Origin: Branchiibius sp. NY16-3462-2
Lineage (GTDB): Bacteria > Actinomycetota > Actinomycetes > Actinomycetales > Dermatophilaceae
DNA: 64,000 bases
Reading direction: 5' to 3'
Assembly (NCBI RefSeq): GCF_001594145.1
Contig: NZ_LVCF01000004.1
Coordinates: 62,001-126,000, forward strand
Positions within the stretch are counted from its first letter, which is position 1, and each line of letters opens with the position of its first letter. Below, piece after piece: positions 33,943 to 41,743 of the stretch. The translations under genes and the position numbers were made by a program. The notes beneath the pieces were generated by a model, which saw nothing but the letters and a program-made list of their open reading frames with translations, made no database searches and was not told the DNA's origin.

Positions 33943-34522
33943 TGCGCCTTCTCTGGGTGAAGCGACGCACCCGTCGGACCAGGACGTACCCCGCCCACGC
34001 CATCAACGCCAGAATGATCACAACCAGAATGGGGACGAAAACCGCTGCGAGACTGAGGAAAAGCGCCGAGATGTCCTCCGAGACGGACAGCACCGGGGCT
34101 GCGACCCCACCGGTCGACACATTGGCGACGGGCCGGATGGCGGTCTTACCGCTGTGCATGATGCCGGCGATGACCAGACCGCCGACGAAGCCCAGCCACG
34201 AATGGTCCTGCATGAACTGGGAGTGATCCAGCTGGGATGACGCCTGCACGCCGGCGCCGATCACCCCGCCGGTCAGCGGTCGGATGATCGTGCCGGCCAT
34301 GTCGTTGATGCTGTCGACGGCGGGGATCTTGTCCAGCACGATTTCCGAGATCAGCAGCAGCGCCGCGATCCCGATCGCCCACCACGAGCCGATCCACGCG
34401 AAGCCCGGCGGTAGGTCGATGACCGTGGTGAAGCGGTCGAGCACGCCGACGATCAGGAACGGGATGTAGGCGTTGAGCCCTGCGGCTGCGGTGAGGCCGA
34501 GGCCGGTGAGCAACGCGAACAT
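33923..34522 (-). CDS. DUF4126 membrane protein
   Basis: This 199-residue integral membrane protein has about five hydrophobic segments. The N-terminus LLTGLGLTAAAGLNAYIPFL and the EIVLDKIPAVDSINDMAGTIIRPL core match DUF4126, whose function is unknown. It is divergent from metG with a 53-base gap. TAGATT stands eight bases before the ATG. Confidence 0.82.
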   Translation of the reverse strand: MFALLTGLGLTAAAGLNAYIPFLIVGVLDRFTTVIDLPPGFAWIGSWWAIGIAALLLISEIVLDKIPAVDSINDMAGTIIRPLTGGVIGAGVQASSQLDHSQFMQDHSWLGFVGGLVIAGIMHSGKTAIRPVANVSTGGVAAPVLSVSEDISALFLSLAAVFVPILVVIILALMAWAGYVLVRRVRRFTQRRRNAEALP

Positions 34523-34562
34523 GGCCCCAGAATCTAGGTAGGGGGCGCAGAACGCAAACGCC

Positions 34563-34578
34563 TAGGATTCACGGTGTG
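34563..34578 (+). promoter_or_regulatory. -10 hexamer of a leaderless metG promoter
   Basis: TAGGAT at 34563-34568 is seven bases before the GTG at 34576, with no ribosome site. Confidence 0.45.
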
Positions 34579-36363
34579 AAGGTTCTCTCCGCTGTCGCCT
34601 GGCCGTACACCAACGGGCCGCGCCATATCGGCCATGTCGCCGGTTTCGGTGTGCCCTCCGATGTGTTCAGCCGGTACATGCGGATGGCCGGTCACGACGT
34701 ACTCATGGTCTCCGGCACTGACGAGCACGGCACCCCGATCCTGGTCCTGGCCGACCAGGAGGGGCTGTCCGTGCAGGAGGTCGTCGACAAGTACAACGCG
34801 ATCATCGCCCAGGACCTGGTCGACCTTGGTCTGTCGTATGACCTGTTCACCCGCACCACGACGCGCAACCACTACGCCGTGGTGCAGGAGATGTTCCGCA
34901 CCATCCACGCCAACGGTTACCTGGTCGAGCAGACCGCCACCTCGGCGATCAGCCCGTCCACCGGGCGCACGCTGCCGGACCGCTACCTCGAAGGCACTTG
35001 TCCCATCTGCGGATTCCCCGAGGCGCGCGGCGACCAGTGCGACAACTGCGGGAACCAGCTGGACGCCTCCGACCTGATCAACCCGCGCTCGAAGATCAAC
35101 GGGGAGACCCCGGAGTTCATCGAGACCCAGCACTTCTTCCTCGACCTGCCCGCGCTGGCCGACGCGTTGCAGGAGTGGCTGGCCGCGGTGGACGAGCGCG
35201 GCGACTGGCGCCCCGGCGTCATCAACTTCGCCAAGAACATCGCGAACGACATGAAGCCGCGCGCGATGACCCGCGACATCGACTGGGGCATCCCCGTCCC
35301 GCTGCCCGGCTGGGAGGGCAAGCGGCTCTACGTCTGGTTCGACGCCGTTATCGGTTATCTGTCCGCCTCCATCGAGTGGGCCCGCCGGCTGGGCGAGCCC
35401 GAGCGGTGGCGCGAATGGTGGAACGACCCGGAGGCCGTCTCCTATTACTTCCAGGGCAAGGACAACATCACCTTCCACGCCCAGATCTGGCCGGCGGAGT
35501 TGCTGGGGTACGCCGGTGCCGGCGCCAAGGGTGGCACCCCGGGGGAGTACGGCGTGCTGGACCTGCCGACCCAGGTCGTCGCCTCGGAGTTCATGACCAT
35601 GGAGGGCAAGCAGTTCTCCACCTCCCGCGGTCACGTGATCTACGTGCAGGACGTCGTGGCCCGCTACGGCCCCGACCCGTTGCGCTACTTCATCAGCGCC
35701 GCTGGCCCGGAGACCGCTGACGCCGACTTCACCTGGGCCGAGTTCGTCCAGCGCAACAACTCCGAACTGGTCGCCGGTTGGGGCAACCTGGTCAACCGCA
35801 CCGCCACGATGATCAACAAGTCCTTCGGGCAGATCCCGGCACCGGGTGAGCTGGAGCCGGTCGACAAGGAACTGTTGTCGGAGATCTCCGAAGGGTTCGG
35901 CACCGTCGGTGACCTCATCGAGCGACACCGGCAGAAGGCCGCCCTGGCCGAAGCCATGCGCCTGGTCCGCCTCACCAACGCCTATGTGTCCGAGACCGAG
36001 CCGTTCAAGCTCAAGTCGCAGGACCAGCAGGAGCGGCTGGCCACCATCCTGCACACGCTGGCCCAGTCGGTCTCGGATCTGAACACGATGCTGGCGCCGT
36101 TCCTGCCGCACGCGGCCAACCGCGTCGCCCAGGTGCTCGGAGCGACCGGGGAGTTCATGCCGATGCCCCGGCTGGAGACCGTCGAGGACCTCGACGACTC
36201 CTCGCGCAGCTACCCGGTGATCACCGGCGACTACTCCCGCACCCCGCGCTGGGGTTCGGTCCCGGTCACGGTGGGTACGCCGATCGGCAAGCCCGCGCCC
36301 GTCTTCACCAAACTCGACCCCTCGGTGGTCGAGGAGGAGATTGCGCGCCTGAGTCCCTCATGA
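34576..36363 (+). CDS. metG: Methionyl-tRNA synthetase
   Basis: This 595-residue class I aminoacyl-tRNA synthetase has the HIGH motif at residues 17-20 (RHIGHVAG), a zinc-knuckle insert (CPICGF...CDNCG, about 144-161) and a KMSKS-equivalent KQFSTSRG near residue 350. The anticodon-binding helical domain follows. There is no C-terminal EMAP/tRNA-binding domain, as usual in actinobacteria. The GTG at 34576 gives the family N-terminus (MKVLSAVAWPY). Its end overlaps tatD by four bases (ATGA). Confidence 0.96.
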   Translation: MKVLSAVAWPYTNGPRHIGHVAGFGVPSDVFSRYMRMAGHDVLMVSGTDEHGTPILVLADQEGLSVQEVVDKYNAIIAQDLVDLGLSYDLFTRTTTRNHYAVVQEMFRTIHANGYLVEQTATSAISPSTGRTLPDRYLEGTCPICGFPEARGDQCDNCGNQLDASDLINPRSKINGETPEFIETQHFFLDLPALADALQEWLAAVDERGDWRPGVINFAKNIANDMKPRAMTRDIDWGIPVPLPGWEGKRLYVWFDAVIGYLSASIEWARRLGEPERWREWWNDPEAVSYYFQGKDNITFHAQIWPAELLGYAGAGAKGGTPGEYGVLDLPTQVVASEFMTMEGKQFSTSRGHVIYVQDVVARYGPDPLRYFISAAGPETADADFTWAEFVQRNNSELVAGWGNLVNRTATMINKSFGQIPAPGELEPVDKELLSEISEGFGTVGDLIERHRQKAALAEAMRLVRLTNAYVSETEPFKLKSQDQQERLATILHTLAQSVSDLNTMLAPFLPHAANRVAQVLGATGEFMPMPRLETVEDLDDSSRSYPVITGDYSRTPRWGSVPVTVGTPIGKPAPVFTKLDPSVVEEEIARLSPS

Positions 36364-37208
36364 CCCACCACTCGTCACGAGGGCAGGCCCCCGAGCCGCC
36401 CACGCCACTGCCGCTGCCGGTGGTGGACAACCACACCCACCTGGACATCGGCCGCGACGGCGGAGCACCGCCTGACGTCGCCGAGGCCATTGCTGCGGCC
36501 CGCGCCGTGGGTGTCGACCGCCTGGTGCAGATCGGCTGTGACCTCGCTGGTGCCCGGTTCACCGCCGAGATGATTGACCAGTACGCCGCGTTGCTGGGTG
36601 GCGTGGCCATCCACCCCAACGAGGCCCCTCGCCACGCCGCCGCCGGTGATCTGGAGTCTGCGTGGGCCGAGATCGAGGCGCTTGCGGCCCATCCACGGAT
36701 CCGGGTGATCGGCGAAACCGGTCTGGACTACTTCCGCACCGGTCCGGAAGGTGTTGCAGCACAACAGGATTCGTTCCGGTGGCACATCGATCTGGCCAAG
36801 CGGACCGGCAAGGCACTGCAGATCCACGACCGGGACTCCCACGAGGACGTGCTGCGGATCCTCGCGGAGGAAGGCGCACCCGAGAAGACGGTGCTGCACT
36901 GTTTCTCTGGTGATGTACCGATGGCGCGGGAGTGCGTCGAGCGCGGCTACTACCTGTCCTTCTCCGGGACGGTCACGTTCAAGAACGCGCGAACCCTGCG
37001 TGATGCACTGGCCGTGACCCCGCTGGACCGCCTCCTGGTGGAGACCGATGCCCCCTACCTCACCCCGGTGCCGTACCGCGGGTCCGGCAACGCGCCGTAC
37101 CTGATCCCGATCACGGTCCGGGCGATGGCCGGCACGCTCACTGTGGACGTGCCCACCCTGTGCCGGGCGCTCTCGGACAACAGCGAGGCGGTCTACGGGC
37201 CCTGGTGA
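36360..37208 (+). CDS. tatD: TatD family metal-dependent hydrolase
   Basis: This 282-residue TIM-barrel phosphoesterase/DNase has NHTHLD at the first metal site, GETGLDYFR, QIHDRDSHED, LHCFSGD and VETDAPYL. TatD-type enzymes act as 3'-5' DNases in repair. It is translationally coupled to metG, the order typical of Actinobacteria (metG-tatD-rpfB-ksgA-ispE). Confidence 0.92.
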   Translation: MTHHSSRGQAPEPPTPLPLPVVDNHTHLDIGRDGGAPPDVAEAIAAARAVGVDRLVQIGCDLAGARFTAEMIDQYAALLGGVAIHPNEAPRHAAAGDLESAWAEIEALAAHPRIRVIGETGLDYFRTGPEGVAAQQDSFRWHIDLAKRTGKALQIHDRDSHEDVLRILAEEGAPEKTVLHCFSGDVPMARECVERGYYLSFSGTVTFKNARTLRDALAVTPLDRLLVETDAPYLTPVPYRGSGNAPYLIPITVRAMAGTLTVDVPTLCRALSDNSEAVYGPW

Positions 37209-37578
37209 CCGGCCCACAGCACGAGGCGGTGAAAAAATTTGTGATCGTCCTCACCGGCGTTACAGCTGTCTTACGACTCGGTGAATTCCGCGGAATACCG
37301 CGCCAGGATCGATCACAGGCTTTTACCAGCAAAGCAGTCCCACGCCAAGATGTGAACGATCTTTCGTTATCCAAATTTGACCTTCCCCCCTGCCGTCGTT
37401 CACGGTAGACGTCGTTAGCCCGAGAGCGGACTCCTTCTCGGATGGACCTGAAAACGGGTCGGGACGCACGACGCGATGTCGTCGACGCAGTCCCACAAGC
37501 GCCGGAACCCTCATCCCGAGGGCCTTCGTGCGCCTGTCATCCACCGCCGCCCGAGGGGAAGTACGACATCGGAGAATC
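37209..37578 (+). other. Non-coding leader region upstream of the first rpf gene
   Basis: There is no credible gene in these 370 bases. It contains a run of A near 37231, a spaced GTTAC/CTTAC repeat (37259-37274), the rpf leader element at 37280-37302 and an AT-rich, promoter-like stretch near 37350-37380 (GATCTTTCGTTATCC). The rest is GC-rich with weak hairpins. A long regulated leader is usual for rpf genes. Confidence 0.5.
37280..37302 (+). repeat. rpf leader element, copy 1
   Basis: GGTGAATT followed by a hairpin CGCGG-AATA-CCGCG. It is nearly the same as the element at 38517-38541 in front of the second rpf gene. Confidence 0.6.
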
Positions 37579-38424
37579 GTGACCTTTCGCATCACCCCTG
37601 CCCGCATGACCATGGCGGCTTCCAGCCTGATCGCCGTGTCCGCGCTCGCCGCGTGTGGCACGAGCGGTTCGGACTCCGCAGCGAACCTGCAGCTGAAGCC
37701 CTCGACGAGCGCCACCAGCAGCTCGTCCGCAGCACCCTCTTCTTCCGCGGCCCCGAGCAGCGCGACCCCGTCCACGACGACGTCGAGCAAGGCTGCCGCG
37801 AAGCCGACTACCAAGCCCACCGCGAAGGCGACCAAGCCGGCATCGCGTGGCGAGGCCCGTCCGGCCACCACGACCCGCACCGTGACCGACACCACGACCC
37901 TCGGCTTCTCCACAGTGAAGAAGTACGACTCGACCCTGGCCAAGGGCACCAGCAAGGTGACCACCGCCGGTCAGTCCGGTTCGGCCAAGCTGACCATCAA
38001 GCAGACCCTGGTCGGCGGCAAGGTCGTCAAGTCCGTGACCGTGGACCGCGATGTCACCAAGGCGCCGGTCAACAAGGTCGTCACCATCGGCACCAAGAAG
38101 GCCGTCGCCACCCCGGCACCGGCGCCTGCCCAGTCCACCTCGGGTGGGTCGTCCAGTGGCGCGGGTCTGAACCTGGCCCGTGCGGCCATGTGGGACCGCA
38201 TCGCCTGGTGCGAGTCCGGTCAGCGCTGGGGCCTCGTGGCCTCGAACAGCACCGGCACCTACTACGGCGGTCTGATGATGACTCGCGACGCCTGGCGCAT
38301 CGGCGGCGGACTGAAGTTCGCTCCGGTTGCCAGCGGAGCCTCGCGCGCCGAGCAGATCACCGTGGCCAACAGCCTCTACGCGCAGCTCGGCCTGAAGCCG
38401 TGGAGCTGCCGCGGCGCTGCCTGA
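37579..38424 (+). CDS. Resuscitation-promoting factor, RpfB-like lipoprotein (G5 + Rpf)
   Basis: This is a 281-residue protein. A lipoprotein signal ends in SALAAC (cysteine near 26). A Ser/Thr/Lys-rich linker (about 35-95) follows, then a G5 domain (TTTLGFSTVKKYDSTLAKGTSKVT to KVVTIGTKKA, about 97-175), a short linker and a C-terminal Rpf transglycosylase domain with the catalytic glutamate in WDRIAWCESGQRW and a C-terminal SCR. The DUF348 repeats of classical RpfB are missing. It cleaves peptidoglycan glycan strands at division or regrowth. The GTG at 37579 is chosen for GGAGAA upstream. A strong terminator follows. The low-complexity linker is a likely mannosylation target. Confidence 0.88.
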   Translation: MTFRITPARMTMAASSLIAVSALAACGTSGSDSAANLQLKPSTSATSSSSAAPSSSAAPSSATPSTTTSSKAAAKPTTKPTAKATKPASRGEARPATTTRTVTDTTTLGFSTVKKYDSTLAKGTSKVTTAGQSGSAKLTIKQTLVGGKVVKSVTVDRDVTKAPVNKVVTIGTKKAVATPAPAPAQSTSGGSSSGAGLNLARAAMWDRIAWCESGQRWGLVASNSTGTYYGGLMMTRDAWRIGGGLKFAPVASGASRAEQITVANSLYAQLGLKPWSCRGAA

Positions 38425-38443
38425 TCGGTAGCTACCGGCTGAC

Positions 38444-38480
38444 GAAGGCCCCCGCACCCTTGATGGGTGCGGGGGCCTTC
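38444..38480. terminator. Strong hairpin terminator after the first rpf gene
   Basis: A perfect 16-bp inverted repeat (38444-38459 with 38465-38480; arms begin GAAGGCCCCC) has a TTGAT loop. It has no long T run, as often in high-GC actinobacteria. Confidence 0.85.
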
Positions 38481-38516
38481 GCGCACCATAATCTCATATG
38501 CTGAGACGGTCGGAAG

Positions 38517-38541
38517 GGTGAATTTCCGCGGCATTCCGCGG
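38517..38541 (+). repeat. rpf leader element, copy 2
   Basis: GGTGAATTT followed by CCGCGG-CATT-CCGCGG, matching the copy at 37280-37302. Confidence 0.6.
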
Positions 38542-38652
38542 TAAATGACATCGTTGTCGTTTCAACAGCCCAGGATCGGGGACTGAGGCGCCATTCCGCC
38601 GGTTCCGTGAGACTGCGGCATCCTGCGGCTGCAGACCGCCGCGTGGCGATAG

Positions 38653-38675
38653 GTCACTCCAGTCACACCAGTCAC
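38653..38675. promoter_or_regulatory. Triple GTCAC direct repeat, possible MtrA-type site
   Basis: GTCAC occurs at 38653, 38662 and 38671, an exact 9-base period, upstream of the second rpf gene. Spaced GTNAC repeats are bound by MtrA-like response regulators that control rpf and other cell-wall genes in actinobacteria. Confidence 0.5.
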
Positions 38676-38755
38676 ATTTTTCCCATCTTTCGCAATGGTC
38701 ACGGGCGCGTCATAGTCCTACGAGAGAACTGACCTACCGCCGACCAGGGAGCACC

Positions 38756-39781
38756 ATGACCAGCGCCACGCTCGACGCGTCCCGGCCACGGACCGCACCG
38801 CGCCACCAGCGGCCGCGGCCCAGCACGCTGAACACTCTCGCGGGCAAGGGGCTCATCTCAGCGGTGGCGATCCCGGCCACCGCCGGAACGGCTGCCGGTG
38901 CCTCGCTGCTCGCCGCGGGGGCGGCTGACGCGGCCACGATCAAGCCGGCCGCAGCGGTACAGGTCGGCCTCAGCGCGCCCACCGCGGTCAGGGCTGCGAC
39001 GAGCACTGCGATCGTCACGATCGGGTACGGCTCGACCGGCTCCCTGGTGAAGGTGGTGCAACAGCGGGTGGGCGGTGTCAGCGTCGACGGCGTCTTCGGC
39101 CCGAAGACCCTCGCCGCGGTCAAGTCCTTCCAGTCCGGCAGGCACCTGGTGGTCGACGGTGTGGTCGGACCGCTCACCTGGAAGGCCCTGGGCGGCTTCC
39201 CGGCGACCGGCGGTGGCACCTCCCGGGACGGCGGCCGCACCTGCACCGTGGGCGCGACCCTGCGCTACAACGCCACCGGCAGCTCGGTCAAGGTGCTGCA
39301 GAAGGCCCTGGGTCTGCAGACCGACGGCTGGTTCGGTCCGGTGACGCTGGCTGCGGTCAAGTCGTTCCAGTCCTCCAAGGCACTGGTGGCCGATGGCGTG
39401 GTCGGTCCGGTGACCTGGAAGGCCCTGGGTTGCACGCCGACCACGACGACCCCGCCGGTCACCACACCGCCACCCAGCACGCCGCCACCCACCGGCGGCA
39501 CCGGTGGCGGCAGCACGCCGCCGTTGAACCTGGCCCGCGCGGCTATGTGGGACCGCATCGCCTGGTGCGAGTCCGGTCAGCGCTGGAGCCTGGTGGCCAC
39601 CAACAGCACCGGCACCTACTACGGCGGTCTGATGATGACCCACGACGCGTGGCGTATCGGTGGCGGTCTGGCGTTCTCCTACAACGCCAACCAGTCCTCC
39701 CGCGAGGAGCAGATCACCGTGGCCAACAGCCTGTACGCCCAGCTGGGCCTGAAGCCGTGGAGCTGCCGCCACGCAGCCTGA
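38756..39781 (+). CDS. Resuscitation-promoting factor with two peptidoglycan-binding domains
   Basis: This is a 341-residue secreted protein. A long N-terminal signal region (to about residue 61, ending DAAT) is followed by two PG_binding_1 repeats (GSLVKVVQQRVGGVSVDGVFGPKTLAAVKSF...; GSSVKVLQKALGLQTDGWFGPVTLAAVKSF...). A Thr/Pro linker (TTTTPPVTTPPPS) leads to an Rpf domain with catalytic glutamate in WDRIAWCESGQRW. The Rpf domain is almost the same as that of the upstream gene, so the two share a duplicated or converted 3' part. AGGGAG precedes the ATG. Confidence 0.9.
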   Translation: MTSATLDASRPRTAPRHQRPRPSTLNTLAGKGLISAVAIPATAGTAAGASLLAAGAADAATIKPAAAVQVGLSAPTAVRAATSTAIVTIGYGSTGSLVKVVQQRVGGVSVDGVFGPKTLAAVKSFQSGRHLVVDGVVGPLTWKALGGFPATGGGTSRDGGRTCTVGATLRYNATGSSVKVLQKALGLQTDGWFGPVTLAAVKSFQSSKALVADGVVGPVTWKALGCTPTTTTPPVTTPPPSTPPPTGGTGGGSTPPLNLARAAMWDRIAWCESGQRWSLVATNSTGTYYGGLMMTHDAWRIGGGLAFSYNANQSSREEQITVANSLYAQLGLKPWSCRHAA

Positions 39782-39804
39782 CCGTTCGTCCCTCGGCACC
39801 CGAT

Positions 39805-39819
39805 TAGGGTGGCGCCATG
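39805..39819 (+). promoter_or_regulatory. -10 hexamer of a leaderless ksgA promoter
   Basis: TAGGGT at 39805-39810 is six bases before the ATG at 39817, the same layout as the pucR-type gene. Confidence 0.5.
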
Positions 39820-40650
39820 GGTCTGCTCACGGCTGCTGACATCCGCGCGCTCGCGGCACAGCTCGACGTACGACCCACCAAACAATGGGGTCAGAACTTC
39901 GTCATCGACCCCAACACGGTCCGCAAGATCGTCCGCCTGGCCGGGGTCGGTCCGCAGGACGTGGTGCTGGAGATCGGGCCCGGGCTGGGCTCGCTGACGC
40001 TGGCCCTGCTGGAGCAGGTGCGGCACGTCACCGCCGTGGAGATCGACCCGCGGCTGGCCGCCCAACTGCCGCACACCGTGGCCGAGCACGACGACGCGAG
40101 CCGGCTGACCGTCGTACCCGGCGATGCTTTGCACCTCACCGCTCTGCCCGACCCGCAGCCGACCGCGATGGTCGCCAACCTGCCCTACAACGTGTCGGTG
40201 CCGGTCGTGCTGACCTGTCTGGAGCGGTTCCCGAGCATCCAGCGGGCGCTGGTGATGGTCCAGTTGGAGGTCGCCGAGCGACTCGCGGCACGGCCGGGAT
40301 CCAAGGTCTACGGCGCCCCGAGCGCCAAGGCGGCGTGGTGGGCCGATGTGCAGCTGGCCGATCGGGTGGGCCGCAACGTCTTCTGGCCGGCGCCCAATGT
40401 GGACTCGGGGTTGGTGTCTTTCGTACGCCGCGACCCACCGGTGACGACCGCGTCCCGCGAGCAGGTGTTCGCCTGTGTGGACGCCGCCTTCGCGCAGCGC
40501 CGCAAGACGTTGCGTTCCGCCCTCTCGGGGTGGGCCGGGTCAGCCGCCGCAGCCGAGGCTGCCTGCCGGGCGGCCGGGATCGACCCCGGGCTACGCGGCG
40601 AGCGGCTCACGATCGAACAATTCGCGGCGATCGCCGAACACCTAAGGTGA
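39817..40650 (+). CDS. rsmA: 16S rRNA (adenine(1518/1519)-N6)-dimethyltransferase
   Basis: This 277-residue KsgA enzyme dimethylates two adjacent adenines in helix 45 of 16S rRNA. The N-terminal KQWGQNFVIDPNTVRKIV, the SAM motif LEIGPGLGSLT, the AVEIDPR segment and the catalytic NLPYNVS motif are present. It stands between rpf and ispE, the conserved actinobacterial order. No ribosome site is seen and a leaderless start is likely. Confidence 0.95.
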   Translation: MGLLTAADIRALAAQLDVRPTKQWGQNFVIDPNTVRKIVRLAGVGPQDVVLEIGPGLGSLTLALLEQVRHVTAVEIDPRLAAQLPHTVAEHDDASRLTVVPGDALHLTALPDPQPTAMVANLPYNVSVPVVLTCLERFPSIQRALVMVQLEVAERLAARPGSKVYGAPSAKAAWWADVQLADRVGRNVFWPAPNVDSGLVSFVRRDPPVTTASREQVFACVDAAFAQRRKTLRSALSGWAGSAAAAEAACRAAGIDPGLRGERLTIEQFAAIAEHLR

Positions 40651-40655
40651 GCGGC

Positions 40656-41573
40656 ATGGAGCCCGTCACCGTCTCCGCGCGCGCCCCCGGCAAGATCAAC
40701 CTCGAGCTGCGGGTTGGTCCTCGGGGTGCGGGCGGCTTCCACGAGTTGGCGACGATCTTCCACGCGGTCAACCTCTGGGAGCATGTCGAGTTGGCGTTGG
40801 CCGCGGCCGACACCTGCCACGTCGAGGGTCGCCAGGCACACGCCGTACCCACCGATTCCTCCAACCTGGCGGTCCGCGCGGTCGAGGAGTTGCGCCTGCT
40901 CACCGGTATCGCCGAAGGCGTGGCACTCACGATCCAGAAGGGCGTCCCGGTGGCGGGTGGAATGGCCGGCGGATCCGCCGACGCGGCCGCTGCGCTCCTT
41001 GCGGCGGATCAGCTCTTCAACCTGGGCCTGCCCCTGACCGAACTCGAGCGGGTGGCCGGGCGCCTCGGCAGCGACGTCGCGTTCTGCCTGACCGGAGGGA
41101 CGGCGCTGGGCACCGGCCGGGGCGAGTTGCTCGCGCCGGTCCTGGCCACGGGTGCGCTGGAGTGGGTTCTGGTCACGCACCCGGAGGGTCTGTCAGCTGG
41201 TGCGGTGTACGCCGAGTGCGACCGTCTGCGGGCAGATCGCGCCGTCCCCGTGCCGCAGGCGGATCCGCAGTTGCTCGGGGCGTTGCGGCAGGGCGACGCC
41301 GCACAGATCGGGCCGTTATTGCACAACGACCTACAGCCAGCAGCGTTTTCGTTGCTTCCGGCCCTGCGCGACACGATCGACATCGGACTGACCGAAGGCG
41401 CGGTTGGTGGCTTGGTCTCCGGTTCCGGGCCCACGTGCGCGTTCTTGGCCGAGGACGCCGAGGACGCCGATGATCTGGCGAACATCCTGTCGCAGAAGGG
41501 TTTTCCCGGTGAGGTGCTGCGTGCGACCGGTCCTGCGCACGCCGGCGTGCTCGGCGTGGCTGATCTGCTCTGA
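40656..41573 (+). CDS. ispE: 4-(cytidine 5'-diphospho)-2-C-methyl-D-erythritol kinase
   Basis: This 305-residue GHMP kinase of the MEP isoprenoid pathway has an N-terminal SARAPGKINLELRVG, the ATP loop PVAGGMAGGSADAAAAL and a C-terminal GLVSGSGPTCAFL. The ATG lies five bases after the ksgA stop, so the two are co-transcribed. TAAGGT seven bases upstream could add a leaderless internal start. Confidence 0.94.
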   Translation: MEPVTVSARAPGKINLELRVGPRGAGGFHELATIFHAVNLWEHVELALAAADTCHVEGRQAHAVPTDSSNLAVRAVEELRLLTGIAEGVALTIQKGVPVAGGMAGGSADAAAALLAADQLFNLGLPLTELERVAGRLGSDVAFCLTGGTALGTGRGELLAPVLATGALEWVLVTHPEGLSAGAVYAECDRLRADRAVPVPQADPQLLGALRQGDAAQIGPLLHNDLQPAAFSLLPALRDTIDIGLTEGAVGGLVSGSGPTCAFLAEDAEDADDLANILSQKGFPGEVLRATGPAHAGVLGVADLL

Positions 41574-41743
41574 CCCTTTCCGACGCGGTGACCGGACGGT
41601 GACCCAGACGATCGACGGCCGTTACCGCCGGGAAATCTGGTTGAAACGGGCCGTAGCTAGCGTCTCGGCATAGCTTCCCCGCATTCCGTCCGGGGAGCGA
41701 TGCCGGCCCTCGCGGCCGGATGACCGACCGCTTAGGAGTTCCC

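Larger units (their letters stand above)
38425..38755 (+). other. Intergenic region between the two rpf genes
   Basis: These 331 bases hold the terminator of the first rpf gene (38444-38480), the second rpf leader element (38517-38541), three GTCAC repeats (38653-38675) and a possible TAGTCCTA -10 region near 38713. No gene is seen. Confidence 0.55.

Noticed and set aside
34534..36111. 525-codon open frame on the minus strand opposite metG
   Set aside because: It mirrors the strong codon bias of metG, and its translation shows no family features while metG has all its motifs.
37209..37578. c-di-AMP (ydaO) riboswitch upstream of the rpf gene
   Set aside because: GGTGAATT resembles part of the motif, but the conserved downstream core with AGCTAACC is absent. 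It is kept only as an unassigned leader element.
41574..41743. TPP riboswitch upstream of the THI5-like binding protein
   Set aside because: No CTGAGA or ACCTGATCTGG-type core is present; only two small GC hairpins are seen.
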